In this document: positions 34,501 through 46,079 of the stretch, piece after piece
How positions within the stretch are numbered: the first letter of the stretch is position 1
How the letters are laid out: every line of letters begins with the position of its first letter
Assembly: GCA_963662155.1 (NCBI GenBank)
Contig: OY759271.1
Location: 33,450,333-33,514,332, forward strand
Direction: 5' to 3'
DNA from: Lamellibrachia columna
Lineage: Eukaryota > Annelida > Polychaeta > Sabellida > Siboglinidae
DNA: 64,000 nt
Program-made: the position numbers and the translations under genes
The notes under the pieces: generated by a model
Seen by the model: the letters and a program-made list of their open reading frames with translations, nothing else
What the model was told of the DNA's origin: nothing
Database searches by the model: none

Positions 34501-37500
34501 AATTATTATTGTTACATTGAGTAGATGTGGTTTAATTTTTACTTGGTGTTGATGAGTTTTTACAAATTCACATCGTGGATCACTTTTCTGCACATTGAAT
34601 GTACTGAAGCCACAAAGGCTTTGCTTCAAGAGGCAGCTTCTTTTGATTATTTTCCCAGTCATATCCATAGTTGTACTAGTTACCAGTCCAGGCCATAATC
34701 CTTGTGTTTGTTTAATTAAGCCAGGAAGTCCAGTAAGCCCATAATGAAAGGGACATTCATCAGTTAGCCATAACTTGCCTTTGTTGCTCTCACAAGTGAC
34801 AGTGCTAAGTACTGCTAGCTGAGTCTTCTTCTGAAGAAGTTTGATGACTCAAGTCAGACAGCCTGCGCCAGAATTGTCTAGTGCCAATTTGTAGTGTAGT
34901 TAAAATACAAAGGGGATATTGAGCCCTGGACATTGGCAGGTGTTAATCCACCCTCTCAGCAAATGTTAGTTGTGGACTCGTGGCCACTGCAGCCACAATG
35001 TGCCTAACAGTGTTCATTGAGTCATATATCCTATATATATATATATATTTAATGGTTACATTTCTTTATTTATTTTATCTTGCTGTGTTGTGCTATAAAA
35101 TGTATTTTGAAAAGTATTTTCAATTTCAATTTAAATACATTTTAACCCATATTTGAATGCATACCCTGAACGTATACATTTGAATGCGAATCGCACCTTT
35201 GAATGGAATCCAACCCCCAGTTTGGTCCCAAACAGAAATAGTTTTTTACAGTTTTCCTCATAAAAAAGTCTGATCAACTGCCGTTGCATAGTCAACTCTT
35301 CCTGAATTATATAAATTCATTCACAATGTTTATTTAAAAAAACACTTTTTATTACTATACAGAGTTACTATAATGTTATACAAGATGTACTCGTTCTCGT
35401 GGAAATGTACTCGTACTCAACTTTGAGCAATGCACTCGTACTCGTACTTTGCTCATGAAAATGTACTCGGCCCCAGGTCTGGCCTATCCTATCCTATCGA
35501 GCAAGAAATACCTTATACTGTTTCAACAATAAATTCTTCAGACGCGGCGTGAAGACGGATTGGTACCTGGATCAGGTGGTGATCAGTACGCCGCACGACG
35601 GTCGCTGTCACACCCTGCCCTGTCACCACTGGCTGACGGACACGACCCCGGTTTTTACCCTCAGAGACGGGCCCCGTAAGTCGCCACACCTCATTACCCC
35701 ATTGTTTCCACCAGGCCAAGACAGGTGGCACCACTGTTTACTGCTAGTGAACCTGATGTTTCGCCTAATTCACTCTTCAGACATTTTCCTTTCCACAGTA
35801 TCCATTCATTTACTATACGTGATTATTAAAGTATATTTGAGTAAAATCTCCCCTTATTATATTACATTATCACGTAGATGAACTATCGTTGGACTCTCGA
35901 TAAACCATTGACTTCGTTGTCCACTTGCCACTTGAAGCTTGTTGTTTTCGATGACAACCTTGTTAAATCTTGCTATCTTCGGTCCGCCGAGATTATGACG
36001 ATCACTCTGTCTTCTGCCTCCAGTTATCGTAACTTGCAAGTTTTCCTTTATCACTGCGGACCGCCTAACAAGCCAGTTTTGGTTATTAATTATCTTTAGC
36101 AATGCAGATTGCATAATGCAAGTAATAAGCATAGAACGAAACAACCGGAGCATTGGACAACCGTGTCCAGTACATAAATACATCATGTTAAATTTTAAGA
36201 AGTCCTAATCAGGTAATCGGTCAACAGAAAGCAAAGTGGAAATACGTTCCATTATTAAATTTAGCCTGATATGATAACAATATAGCTAAACGTAATCGTC
36301 GTCCCTCGCGTCACAGCGTTGCTGGCGTCGCAGGAACGGTGGCCTTACTTGCGACAACAGCGACGGGCCGAGGTGTGCCATCGACGCCGCGTCTACCAGT
36401 GGAGCGAGCCGGGGGACGACCCGCGCTACAACGGCCTGCCGGGATACATCCGTGACGGCCACGAAGGTCTGCCGCCAGACGAACGCTTCGACGGTCTCGA
36501 CGGGCTGGAGAAGGCATGGGCAGACCATGAGGCTGACGGCCGATCGCGTAAGGAACCACGTTCACGGTCAAGTGTTACCTTTCGGTTACAGACCGGGATC
36601 CAAACACAAAATATAACCAATGCATGCAAATCAGCGTCGCTCTCATTAATGGTATACGCCATCGGCGGCTGATGCACATTGATGGGCAATATAATTGTAT
36701 CAATAAATATATCCTCCTCCTGAGACAGGTCACAGGAAAGGGCAAGGCGTTTGATAATCCTTTGTTTTGAACATTGCTGAATTGATGCAACGACAGGTCT
36801 GATTGAGCTTTATTCGATTTACTGTAACATTCATATTAGGAGACCTGTATAATACTTCCCTCCTGTTTACTGCAAAATCAGCAGATCGAAGATATTAGCT
36901 TACTAGTATTGCCTAAACAACTTGAACTGTCGAAAGCTTTGTACATCAAATTATGCAGGACACACAAATGCGATTATGATCTCCACATCAAAAAACCCGA
37001 AATATAGATATATGCGGTTTGTCTTTGTTTCACATTAACAGTTCTACGGAAGCTGAAGAACTTCTTCCGGCGCCGTAAGAGCGACCTAGTGGCGGACTAC
37101 GTGGGGATAGCGAACAACGTTCTCGCAGCCGAAGACCGAACACCTACATTCACTCATATTCTCCAATCGTGGGACGACGACAATGAATTCGGCCGCCAGG
37201 TAACACGAACAATATATTTAATAGCAAATAAACCACACAGACTTACACAGTCTGTATTCACATTTTTGAGATGGCGTGCCAGGTTTTCTCAATTGGCGCG
37301 CTCACCTACTGTGGTTCTTTATCCCGCACAGTTGCGGCCATTCAGTGCACGTATAGACCTGTTTCATTCACGGCGTCTTTAAGTTCATTGCCAGACAACA
37401 CAACATAGTTCTCTTCTGTGCAGCGACAATGGCGCCACACATTCACCATGTAAGGTGTGCACCATATGAATATAACATATGCATATTTTAAACACGTTCG

Positions 37501-40500
37501 TATCAACGCTCATTTGGTTAATTAATTCGGTTGTTTACAAAGCTCGAGCCCTTCGGTAATCATCACTAAAGGCTGAGCGTGCCACTTCAGATTAAACTTG
37601 AAAACTTCTCCAAGAATTCATCCTCCACACTACCCAATACCTGTTTGGAAACACCTGACACGCCAATTGGTAAGGTACGCCTAAGTAATATCTGTACTAA
37701 TCCGAGTTTAATTGAACTTAAGTTTAATGCCATAATGATTTTGAAACAAAGTTTTTATATGGATTTAAACAGTTTAACGAGACATGAGAAATTATATTTG
37801 TGCAGATTCTCACATCTCCCAGCTCGAGCAGACTACAGCCATTGAGCGAGTTACCGCGGGACTTGGACGTGAGCGAGGACATGTTCACCTCGCTTCTGGA
37901 AGATGGTCTGTCGCTGAACGGAGAGTTGAAGGTATCACATCACAACTCCACGTATCTGCTATCGGTAAATGTTCGTGTTTTCAAACCGACAGCGGTTAGT
38001 TTTGAATGTAAGAATACGATTAGCAGTGTAGCATCGAGACGCCCATATCCATGTGATTCAGACACATTACTAGCATTGATTGCACAATTATATTTACTGC
38101 CATTAGCGAAATTATTCTCTTGTAGGCTGGCAATATATTCTTGTTGTCGTATCCGGAATTCGACGACTTCATCGCTGGGTATCGCCAAGTAGACACGAGT
38201 TCAGCCAAATACGGTTCCGTTTATGACGATGACGAAACCACCTCGGAGGTTCGCACACACGAAGAGTCCATGGTGTGTAAAAAACCGGTAATCAACGATC
38301 TTGTTGCAGTAAAAGTGCTTGGAGACATCTGTGTTGAAGATAGCGCCGAGAACAGGCATCAAGCTAGCAGCCGCCACGTTGAAAGAAAGGCATGCGTTGT
38401 AGAGACAGGGAGCCAGAAGTTGGTGTGCGCGCCGCGATGTCTGCTGCACGGGTCTGGCGACGTTCTCCTGCCGCTGGTCATACAAATCACACCGACGCAC
38501 GAGGAACGATCTCCGGTTTACACATGGAAAGGCAACGAAGGGACGTTCTCCGACTGGACAATGGCCAAACTGTGGGTGAGAATGGCTGAGGCCAACAGCC
38601 TGTTGTACGAGGCACGTATACTGACCGCCCATCTGCTCACGGAGCCCGTGGCCATCGCTGTCGAACGGAACATTCCGTCCATTCACCCGCTCCATTCGCT
38701 CCTAGTGCCGCATCTGCGTCACGTGATCGCCGTCAACGCCATCTACCGACAGCACGTGCTATCGGAGGGAGGGGCTCTCGAGGAGGTGGGTATAGGATAA
38801 ACTATCGACCCATCCCATTGTCACGCTATCAATAAAGGACCTGTATAATTACGAATCGGGCAGTGAATGTGATGTCTCGATAGCATTTCGGCTAATCAGA
38901 CTTGTGTTGTTTTCTTGTACCGTGTCGTAAGTGCAACTTGACTGCAATTGCCAGTGTCTGGCCGGACGTGTAGTGATAAAGTGGTATATGCGATGGGAGC
39001 GGGTAAAATGTAAAAATGCTTCGTTGTTTGAGTGGAAATTGATGGTCTGATTTGGGGGCACTTTTTTCTGAAAGATCCCTTCTCAATTCGCTTTTTTCGC
39101 TAGTCTCATTTCATATTCATTTTGTGAAAAATAAACATACCTAGTATCCACTGCTAGCTCCTTTGTGCAACTTTTATATGTAGTGTTTTTGAAATCATCA
39201 GACAAAATATGTAATTACTTAATGTTTGATCAAACATTAAGTGAAGTGAAAATGGAAACGCTGAAAACTCACGAATTTCACCTTTGTTGAAATTTCGTAA
39301 CTTTGTCGTGTGATCGGCGAGAGGATGGAGGTCACGTCCATGATCGGCCTTGACCCGACCAGTGTTTACTATTTTGGATATCCATTATTTTGAGCCTTAC
39401 CAGATCTAACAGCTGAAGTCAATTATTTCTATAACTTGAACAAAAATGCAATTGTTTTCATTAAATCGACGGCAGATGTTACTTAGACTAGTCACATACT
39501 ACATATTTGGACATCAACGAACCGGATTTGCGATAGGCTAAATCAGTTGAGGATGGAATTTTAAATTCAATACTGAAAACGCACGAAAATCGAACTGAAT
39601 CCACGAATCCAGGTAAACAATATAGTGATTGCCAATGCAAACAAACAAGTCCAGTTTCTCCCCAGGTGATGGCGCTCGGCGGCCACCAGATGGCGTTCCT
39701 GAGACTACGATACCAGCAACTGAAGTATCCGTGGTTTGATGTAATCGGCGACGCCGCTCGCCTAAACTGCCCCTACAGCAACGACACGCTTCACATGTGG
39801 ACGACGATTCGACGATTTGTCGGCGAAATCGTCGACATCTACTACGAAGACGACGAACACGTTGCCAACGACAACGAACTGGCGGCCATGTTTGCCGATC
39901 TCCGCTCAAACGGTTTCCGCGAGAACGAAGCCGCCCTGCCCGAGAGCGTCGCTACTGTCTCTCAGTTGGCGACATTTGTTGCCATGGTGATATACGCGTG
40001 TACCGTTCAACACGCCGCTATTAGTAACGGGCTGGCTGATCGGAGTGCCTTCGTCCTGAATGCGCCCCCATCCATGATGATGCCACCTCCGAGGGAAAGA
40101 TGCCCTCGAGGCTGGGATGCCGAGACAATGCGTATGTTTTTACCATCACCCGACCTGTGCCGCCGCCACGTGACCATGATGGAACTGTTGGGTGGGGAGC
40201 GCAGCGGAACGAAGGTAGGCAAATTAATCGACAACCTCCTTCAATAAAACACAGCTCTACAAATTCCTAGCATGCAAGCTCGATATAAATTGTAAATTTT
40301 CTTTGATTTGCAATCCAGTATCTCAACAATAACTCGGCGGAGATGACTGAAAATTGCGAATATGTTTTGAATCGTTTACATTTTCAAATTCACAAAATTC
40401 TAATACGCACTTTGAAGAAATGCTACTCATTTGGTATTGCTCTAAGCCTATGAAAGTGTACTGTTATTGCACTATCACAAATATTGTACTATCGCAAATA

Positions 40501-41328
40501 TATATTATATGATTCTTCGGCATTTATAGGGAAACAAAGTCATGATTTTGAGCCTATATGCACATAAAAGAGTTACTAAGACATAATCACTTGCAACTAC
40601 AATCAAGAATATAATTCAAGTGGTTTACTAGGAAAACTTTGTTGAATGCACAGCATCTAAAAGTATGGCCGCGCCATACTGCTAGAGAACCCTACGTCAT
40701 TGGTGTCGTAAAAATTTAAATATATTTGTATAAACCTATTCATATGTTTGCCAATAGGATGTTTGCGTACAAACTTATTTAATATAATTTGGCCTTTGTT
40801 TAGTAAACTAGTCCTCTCTCTATCATAACAGAACGTTTGACTGAGACGGTGTATACTGGCATAGCTTAAACAGGATAGTCTAGGTTACCCAATTTCATGG
40901 AACTGCGCATACGCTTATTGGTCGCGCTGGTTGACATATCAGCTTTCAGTCAACCGGAGAAATGACCGGAATCTCCCACTTTTAAAACATATTCTTAGTA
41001 AACCACTGGCGTGATATTCGTGATATTAGTTGCACACGGTCATATAATATTTTCTATATGCATGGCCCCAAAACCATGACTTTTTTTTCGCTTTGCAATT
41101 CACCCTCTTGACTCAATCACGTAAACGAACGAAAACCTGTTTCAGATTCTCCCGTTCGGTCACTTCCGGGACGACCACTTCCGGGACGGCCGGACACTGG
41201 CGACGATTGAAAACATGCGGGAGTCGCTCCGACAGACGACATACCATATGGAACGGCGCAACGAGACGCTGACATGCCCCTGTGACGCCCTGCTACCGTT
41301 CCGCATCGACAGCTGCATTACGTACTAA
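30500..41328 (+). CDS. fused catalase-related allene oxide synthase - lipoxygenase, 12 exons
   Basis: Twelve exons join with consistent phases into about 1098 codons, close to the roughly 1066 residues of coral AOS-LOX as I remember it. Order: catalase-related heme domain (exons 1-4 start), its C-terminal part merging into a PLAT-like beta-barrel (exons 4-6), then the lipoxygenase catalytic domain (exons 6-12). In corals the lipoxygenase makes a fatty-acid hydroperoxide that the heme domain turns into an allene oxide. Conserved blocks run throughout, e.g. LKFADHEWDSPLDLV, GVAYRLQVQFRE, WTMAKLWVRMAEAN, VQHAAISNG and LNAPPS. Several catalytic positions differ (see exon entries). Exon 1 lacks a secure start: ATG at 30545 is possible, or an unseen upstream exon. 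No stops or frameshifts occur, so this is probably an expressed gene with altered or lost catalysis. Confidence 0.85.
31097..31298 (+). CDS. AOS-LOX exon 2
   Basis: Acceptor ATGCAG and donor CTCCG|GTAAGT (phase 1 in, phase 2 out). It encodes LKFADHEWDSPLDLVLQTG, clearly homologous to the coral KFADSDSDGPLDIVMNTG stretch. The distal-pocket Asn of the family is Gln here (31186-31188). Confidence 0.85.
31438..31503. repeat. (GAC)n trinucleotide microsatellite in AOS-LOX intron 2
   Basis: More than 20 near-perfect GAC units lie about 140 bp after the exon 2 donor. Related interrupted GAC/ACAACGACG units lead into it. Translations of this run are artefacts. Confidence 0.95.
32082..32279 (+). CDS. 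AOS-LOX exon 3
   Basis: Acceptor GGTTGTAG; the donor AAATT|GTACGC is the least canonical of the set but its phase 2 fits exon 4. It encodes FLNGVRQSPDSYYHQHYHSK and a block ending RLAPHTQRLLWNK, matching the coral ALRRAPDTFAHLYYYS and RLTEEEQRKIW segments. Confidence 0.8.
32609..33090 (+). CDS. AOS-LOX exon 4 (end of heme domain core, start of PLAT-like region)
   Basis: Acceptor TCTTCCAG, donor GATAG|GTGATA. The block NDYLKQEFICRLGQSGVAYR and SEVHPWIDVATISLTQPL match the coral protein closely, as does FDIGRVPEGVLGWPEA. The last 35 residues (DYFVHVVTGGQPDAA onward) begin the beta-barrel. The acidic calcium-binding loop of the coral enzyme is poorly kept. Confidence 0.9.
33412..33547 (+). CDS. 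AOS-LOX exon 5 (PLAT-like beta-barrel)
   Basis: Acceptor CTTTTCAG, donor GACAG|GTAAGC, phase 1 in and 2 out. It is too short for a simple frame scan but fits perfectly: GTRGRTRFIELRRRQKANFG and FYLTDRCIGDLL correspond to coral GAKGRTDYLKLDKW and YTVQGFDVGDIQ. Confidence 0.8.
34144..35481. mobile_element. hAT-type DNA transposon (non-autonomous) in AOS-LOX intron 5
   Basis: Terminal inverted repeats CAGACTTGGGGCCGAAGTAC (left) and, read inwards, CAGACCTGGGGCCGAGTAC (right) bound a 1338-bp segment. The 8 bp outside, GCCTAACC (34136-34143) and GCCTATCC (35482-35489), match at 7 of 8 positions, the target duplication size of hAT elements. Subterminal GTACTCG/CGAGTAC motifs are repeated at both ends. 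No intact transposase frame is present. Confidence 0.85.
35542..35675 (+). CDS. AOS-LOX exon 6 (PLAT to lipoxygenase junction)
   Basis: Acceptor ATTCTTCAG, donor GCCCC|GTAAGT. KTDWYLDQVVISTPHDG and the CHHWLTDTTPVFTL block match the coral DWFVNRVIIISSTQDR and CFRWVIKDMVLF. The phase fits both neighbours. Confidence 0.85.
35879..35968 (+). mobile_element. solo CR1-like 3' end in AOS-LOX intron 6
   Basis: About 90 bp match the 3' UTR of copies A and B: GTTGGACTCTCGATAAACCA, GTTGTCCACTTGCCA, then CTTGTTAAAT. The truncation at its 5' side is typical of incomplete reverse transcription. Confidence 0.8.
36317..36547 (+). CDS. AOS-LOX exon 7 (proximal heme Tyr region)
   Basis: Acceptor CGTCACAG, donor GATCGC|GTAAGG. 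It encodes LRQQRRAEVCHRRRVYQWSE. VYQW matches the coral TYQW motif whose Tyr is the axial heme ligand, kept here at 36394-36396. The Arg four residues before it (36382-36384) is also kept. The remainder (LEKAWADHEADGRS) is the family's connecting stretch. Confidence 0.9.
37042..37199 (+). CDS. AOS-LOX exon 8
   Basis: Acceptor CATTAACAG, donor CGCCAG|GTAACA, ends in phase 0. WDDDNEFGRQ is the lipoxygenase signature usually continued by FLNGANP. Here the next exon supplies ILTSPSSS at the same length. Confidence 0.9.
37806..37931 (+). CDS. AOS-LOX exon 9
   Basis: Acceptor TTTGTGCAG, donor TTGAAG|GTATCA, phase 0 both sides. LSELPRDLDVSEDMFTSLLE and DGLSLNGELK match the lipoxygenase stretch after the NG-NP loop. 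The loop itself is replaced by unrelated residues without a length change. Confidence 0.85.
38126..38785 (+). CDS. AOS-LOX exon 10 (lipoxygenase core, first iron ligands)
   Basis: Acceptor CTTGTAG, donor GAGGAG|GTGGGT, phase 0 both sides. WTMAKLWVRMAEAN, LLTEPVAIAVERNIPSIHPL and LLVPHLRHVIAVNAI are strongly conserved. Aligned without gaps to the coral 8R-lipoxygenase, the first iron ligand His is Arg (38615-38617) and the second is retained (His, 38630-38632). Between about 38190 and 38420 there is an acidic insert of roughly 45 residues absent from the coral protein. Confidence 0.9.
39666..40214 (+). CDS. AOS-LOX exon 11 (lipoxygenase core, third and fourth iron ligands)
   Basis: Acceptor TCCCCAG, donor ACGAAG|GTAGGC, phase 0. 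RRFVGEIVDIYYEDDEHVAN and QLATFVAMVIYACTVQHAAI are classical. The third ligand His is kept (40011-40013). The fourth position, Asn in the coral enzyme, is Ser (40023-40025), a residue also tolerated in some lipoxygenases. The segment equivalent to coral PGFYYRDDGL is shortened. Confidence 0.9.
40526..41096. mobile_element. foldback element copy 4, complete, in AOS-LOX intron 11
   Basis: The left end GGAAACAAAGTCATGATTTT pairs with the right end, whose reverse complement reads AGCGAAAAAAAAGTCATGGT. The arms of about 200 bp are imperfect inverted repeats (AAGTGGTTTACTAGGAAA against TTCTTAGTAAACCACT). It is the only copy with both termini, so it defines the family at about 570 bp. It ends 50 bp before the last AOS-LOX exon. 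No coding frame is inside. Confidence 0.8.
41146..41328 (+). CDS. AOS-LOX exon 12 (C-terminus)
   Basis: Acceptor CTGTTTCAG, stop TAA at 41326-41328. ATIENMRESLRQTTYHMERR and LLPFRIDSCITY correspond to the final helix and C-terminus of lipoxygenases. The family ends in Ile, whose carboxylate binds iron. Here the last residue is Tyr (41323-41325). Confidence 0.85.
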   Translation: MLPFGHFRDDHFRDGRTLATIENMRESLRQTTYHMERRNETLTCPCDALLPFRIDSCITY

Positions 41329-41510
41329 ATGCAGCATCAGCGAATGTTTGCTCTATGTGCACGTTACTACGCAACGTGTTGCACCCAGTGTACGCATTGA
41401 ACCTCCCCAGTTGGTAGAGGCGATGTTGCTGGCATCGACGGAGGTGTAGCCAATCGGCTGGTACCAACGTCGATGCTTGTTTCGTATGTGAAACGAGTGA
41501 TGCTACACGC

Positions 41511-42837
<1,327 letters not shown>

Positions 42838-42846
42838 ACACACACA

Positions 42847-42902
<56 letters not shown>

Positions 42903-42904
42903 CC
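42838..42904. repeat. (ACGC)n/(AC)n microsatellite
   Basis: About ten ACGC units are flanked by AC dinucleotides. Confidence 0.95.
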
Positions 42905-43025
42905 ACGCAGAAACCGACAGCGTATAACTGATTACTCTAATCTAACACGGTGGTATTGTTAGTTTATGCTGTTATTATTGTGCAGGTATTAACGAGCAAA
43001 TAAAACACTAAGTCAATAATCATGC

Positions 43026-43512
43026 ATGTTGTTTTACAATAGCTTGCGTACAGAGCCACCCACAAGTGTTTTCAAGGATTGTCACAAACATTTTGTAACC
43101 TGGGTGACTGAGGGGTATGCCAATGAGCGTACTCTCTTGGTCGATGATGAAGTCAACTTTATTTTAAAACATTCCACCCGTAACGTCATTTACAGCAACA
43201 TGATGTGGGAAATTGTGACGGGGCGTTTGGGCGAGAAACACAGTAGGCGTCGTGGGGATACTCGGAATGTTCTACCCTAAGGTGTATTTTGCAAACGTTG
43301 CCCCAAATCAAGGCTTTTTCATACGTTGTTTTAATCAATGGTACGCACGCCGGAAGGGGAATGTTCACAATGCCACCACCGCCAACTATCAGAAGTATTC
43401 CAGTATGAGTAGACAACGAAGCTCCAGCCACTAGCAGTGTTCCTGGCACAAACACAGCAACCAGCATAATCGCATAACCAGCATAAGCATAACCGTGATC
43501 ATGGACATACAA
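43026..43512. other. ambiguous open frames on both strands
   Basis: On the plus strand, after an acceptor-like ACACAG near 43241, an open stretch gives VGVVGILGMFYPKVYFANV and a polar tail to a stop at 43434. This faintly resembles the end of a last transmembrane helix and cytoplasmic tail. On the minus strand 43186-43512 gives two hydrophobic segments (AIMLVAVFVPGTLLVAG and GILLIVGGGGIVNIPL). Only one can be real, and neither has supporting exons. I cannot assign a function. Confidence 0.2.
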
Positions 43513-44392
43513 AATTATAAAAATATATATTAATGTTGATTATCTCCACTTTGCGCAATGCCCAAGCTCGTAGCTACAACTAGGCCATGAGTTCAATAAT
43601 AAACAAATATATTTTGATGGTTTTATGTATTTCATTTTGGAGAAATGAAGGTGGTTTGCGTTTTGGAAAATGATAATGTATTTTTTGTGAGAGAAAACAT
43701 ACAGAGATATATTAAGAATTTTCCACAATGCACCATTTCGGATCTAGAACCCTACATATTCAGAATTTGTCGGACACGTGGACGAAGACCTAATGAGTCA
43801 TGAAGTGTAAAATATGCAGTAGTAATTAAAGATAATAATTATTTCTGGGTATTAAGAAATAAGTTTACATATTAACAATTTCACTGGCACGTTAAGCAAT
43901 TTTTCTATGCGTTTATAAAACTGTTGTAAAATTACAATGGTTTCCCTTACTAATACCTCATAAATTAACCCAAATTAACGAGTTACACATCCTAAAACCT
44001 CCTGGACCGAGGTTGACATTTGCGATGTCCGTCTTCAGATTTTCTCAACCCGACCACGTTTTGGTTGTGAGCAATATATCACACACGATTTGCCTCATCA
44101 CTTTGAATGTTGTCACCAACCTTCCGGCGTTACCAATAAAAGGGCAAGAGGTTTCAGCACATATCCAAAGCAAGGGGCAACACTGGGTTAGTGTGATATA
44201 TTTATGATAAACAAAGTCCCTCATGTGGAAACGAAAACTGCTTCTGCCGTGTAATTTGCACGGCGTTCCCCGTGTCAAGCCGTTTCACCGAAACTTCTTA
44301 TTGTTGACTTGACCACGGAAATCGAACCAGCGGCCGAAACCTAAAATTCTGCAAATGAAAAGGTGCAAGATCAAACATTTAAATACACTGTG

Positions 44393-44443
44393 TATGTGTG
44401 TGCGTGCGTGGGTGTGTATGTGTGTGCGTGCGTGCGTGCGTGT

Positions 44444-44501
<58 letters not shown>

Positions 44502-44550
44502 GGTGTGTGTGTGTGTGCGTGTGTGCGTGTGTGCGTGCGTGCGTGCGTGT

Positions 44551-44636
<86 letters not shown>

Positions 44637-44657
44637 TGTGGGTGTGGGTGTGGGTGT

Positions 44658-44700
<43 letters not shown>

Positions 44701-44812
44701 CGTGTGCGTGTGCGTGTGCGTGCGCGTGCGTGTGGTGTGTGTGCGTGTGTGCGTGTGTGCGCGTGTGCGCGTGGGTGTGTGTGTGTGCGTGTGCGTGTGT
44801 GTGCGTGCGTCA
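44393..44812. repeat. (GT)n-rich compound microsatellite
   Basis: About 420 bp of GT dinucleotides are interrupted by CGTG and GGTG variants. All overlapping open frames here are products of the repeat. Confidence 0.95.
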
Positions 44813-45299
44813 GCAAATCGAGATACTTTGCTTGTTAAAAAAGTGAGCACAGATACTCATTTTGCTGGACAGCCTTCGTCTGTTTGGTGGTTCTCTAGAC
44901 GCCCATTTCAGAAATGCTGCATCATCGCGAGTGTTACATTTTGTACCTTCTGACAAACAGTTACTACGAGTTACTAGTACGTCAAACAAAACGTATAACG
45001 GTTTATTATCTCCAGCCATAATTAGAGTAGGTGTTTTGTTGTACAGGCTGTAATTAAGATTCTCCGTGGCTTACAGCAATCGGACGTGAAAACAAATATA
45101 TGGGTTCGTACCTCAATTCATTCCTAATATGTTTACGCACTCGATTGTAACTGAAAATGGTATAACTGGATCATCTAGTCAGACGCACGTGTAGACCCTT
45201 TAATGTGTTCCGAGGTTAGATCATAATAGCATAAATGGTCTAAACGGTCACCACAACGGCTTGTGCACCTTGTTGTGACTGGCATCAAGGTTGAAGCGC

Positions 45300-45915
45300 A
45301 TTGTTTAAGTAGTATTCAGGGTGGCTCATCCAGGTTTTCTAGCAGTGAGGTGGAGTGAATGGTGTGAGTAGTATCCAGGGTGGAATTTCAATGGTATAAA
45401 TGGTCAGATAACACATATAAACTGTTTGCATAGTTGCACAACACATCACGATGATTTTCAGGGTAGCAAAACATGTGTGACGTATATCCAGAGTATTATC
45501 ACACGTATGTATGGTATCCAGGGTAGCAAAATATGTGCGTGGTGTATCCAGGGTATCATGACACGTCTGTGTGGCATCCATGTGTAGCAAAATAAGTGCG
45601 AGATGTATCCAGAGTAACACCACACGTCTGTATGGTATCCAGGGTAACACAACATGTGCGAGTTGTATCCAGGGTAACACCAAACGTATGTATGGTATCC
45701 AGGGTAACACAACATGTGCGACGTGTATCCAAGGTAAAACCACACGTCTGTGTGGTATCCAGGGTAACGCAATATGTGCGAGGTGTGTCAAGGGTAAAAT
45801 CATACGTCTGTGTGGCATCCAGGGTAATACAGTATGTGCGAGGTGTTTCCAGGGAAGCTCAGCAGGGGCGATATGTATCCTGGGTGGTGAAATATGGTAT
45901 CCAAACGGTATCCAG
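45300..45915. repeat. 30-bp minisatellite with a 60-bp alternating pattern
   Basis: GTATCCAGGGTAACAC occurs at about 30-bp spacing, alternately followed by AACATGTGCGAGTT-like and CACACGTCTGTATG-like spacers, giving a 60-bp period in the middle of the array. The outer units are diverged. Frames on both strands stay open by periodicity only. Confidence 0.85.
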
Positions 45916-46079
45916 GGTAAAGCATTGCGTGTGAATAGTTTTCAGACTGGTGAAACTCAACCAGTGCAGACAATCAGTGTTAATGTGAAAGGCGGGTGTT
46001 GAAACTGGCAGAATTGACGTCGCCACAGCCAATGTTAGTACAGACGAAGTTCGCGTGCGGGAACGTCCTCGTGATTTAC

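Noticed and set aside
37784..38192. Exon 9 frames extended past 37931 into the intron
   Set aside because: Similarity to lipoxygenase ends exactly at the GTATCA donor and resumes in phase at 38126.
44355..44953. Cys-Val and Thr-His repeat proteins
   Set aside because: They are translations of the (GT)n microsatellite in every frame.
45339..46002. Open frames of 104-159 codons over the 30-bp minisatellite
   Set aside because: They are open by periodicity only, on both strands, with no recognised domain.
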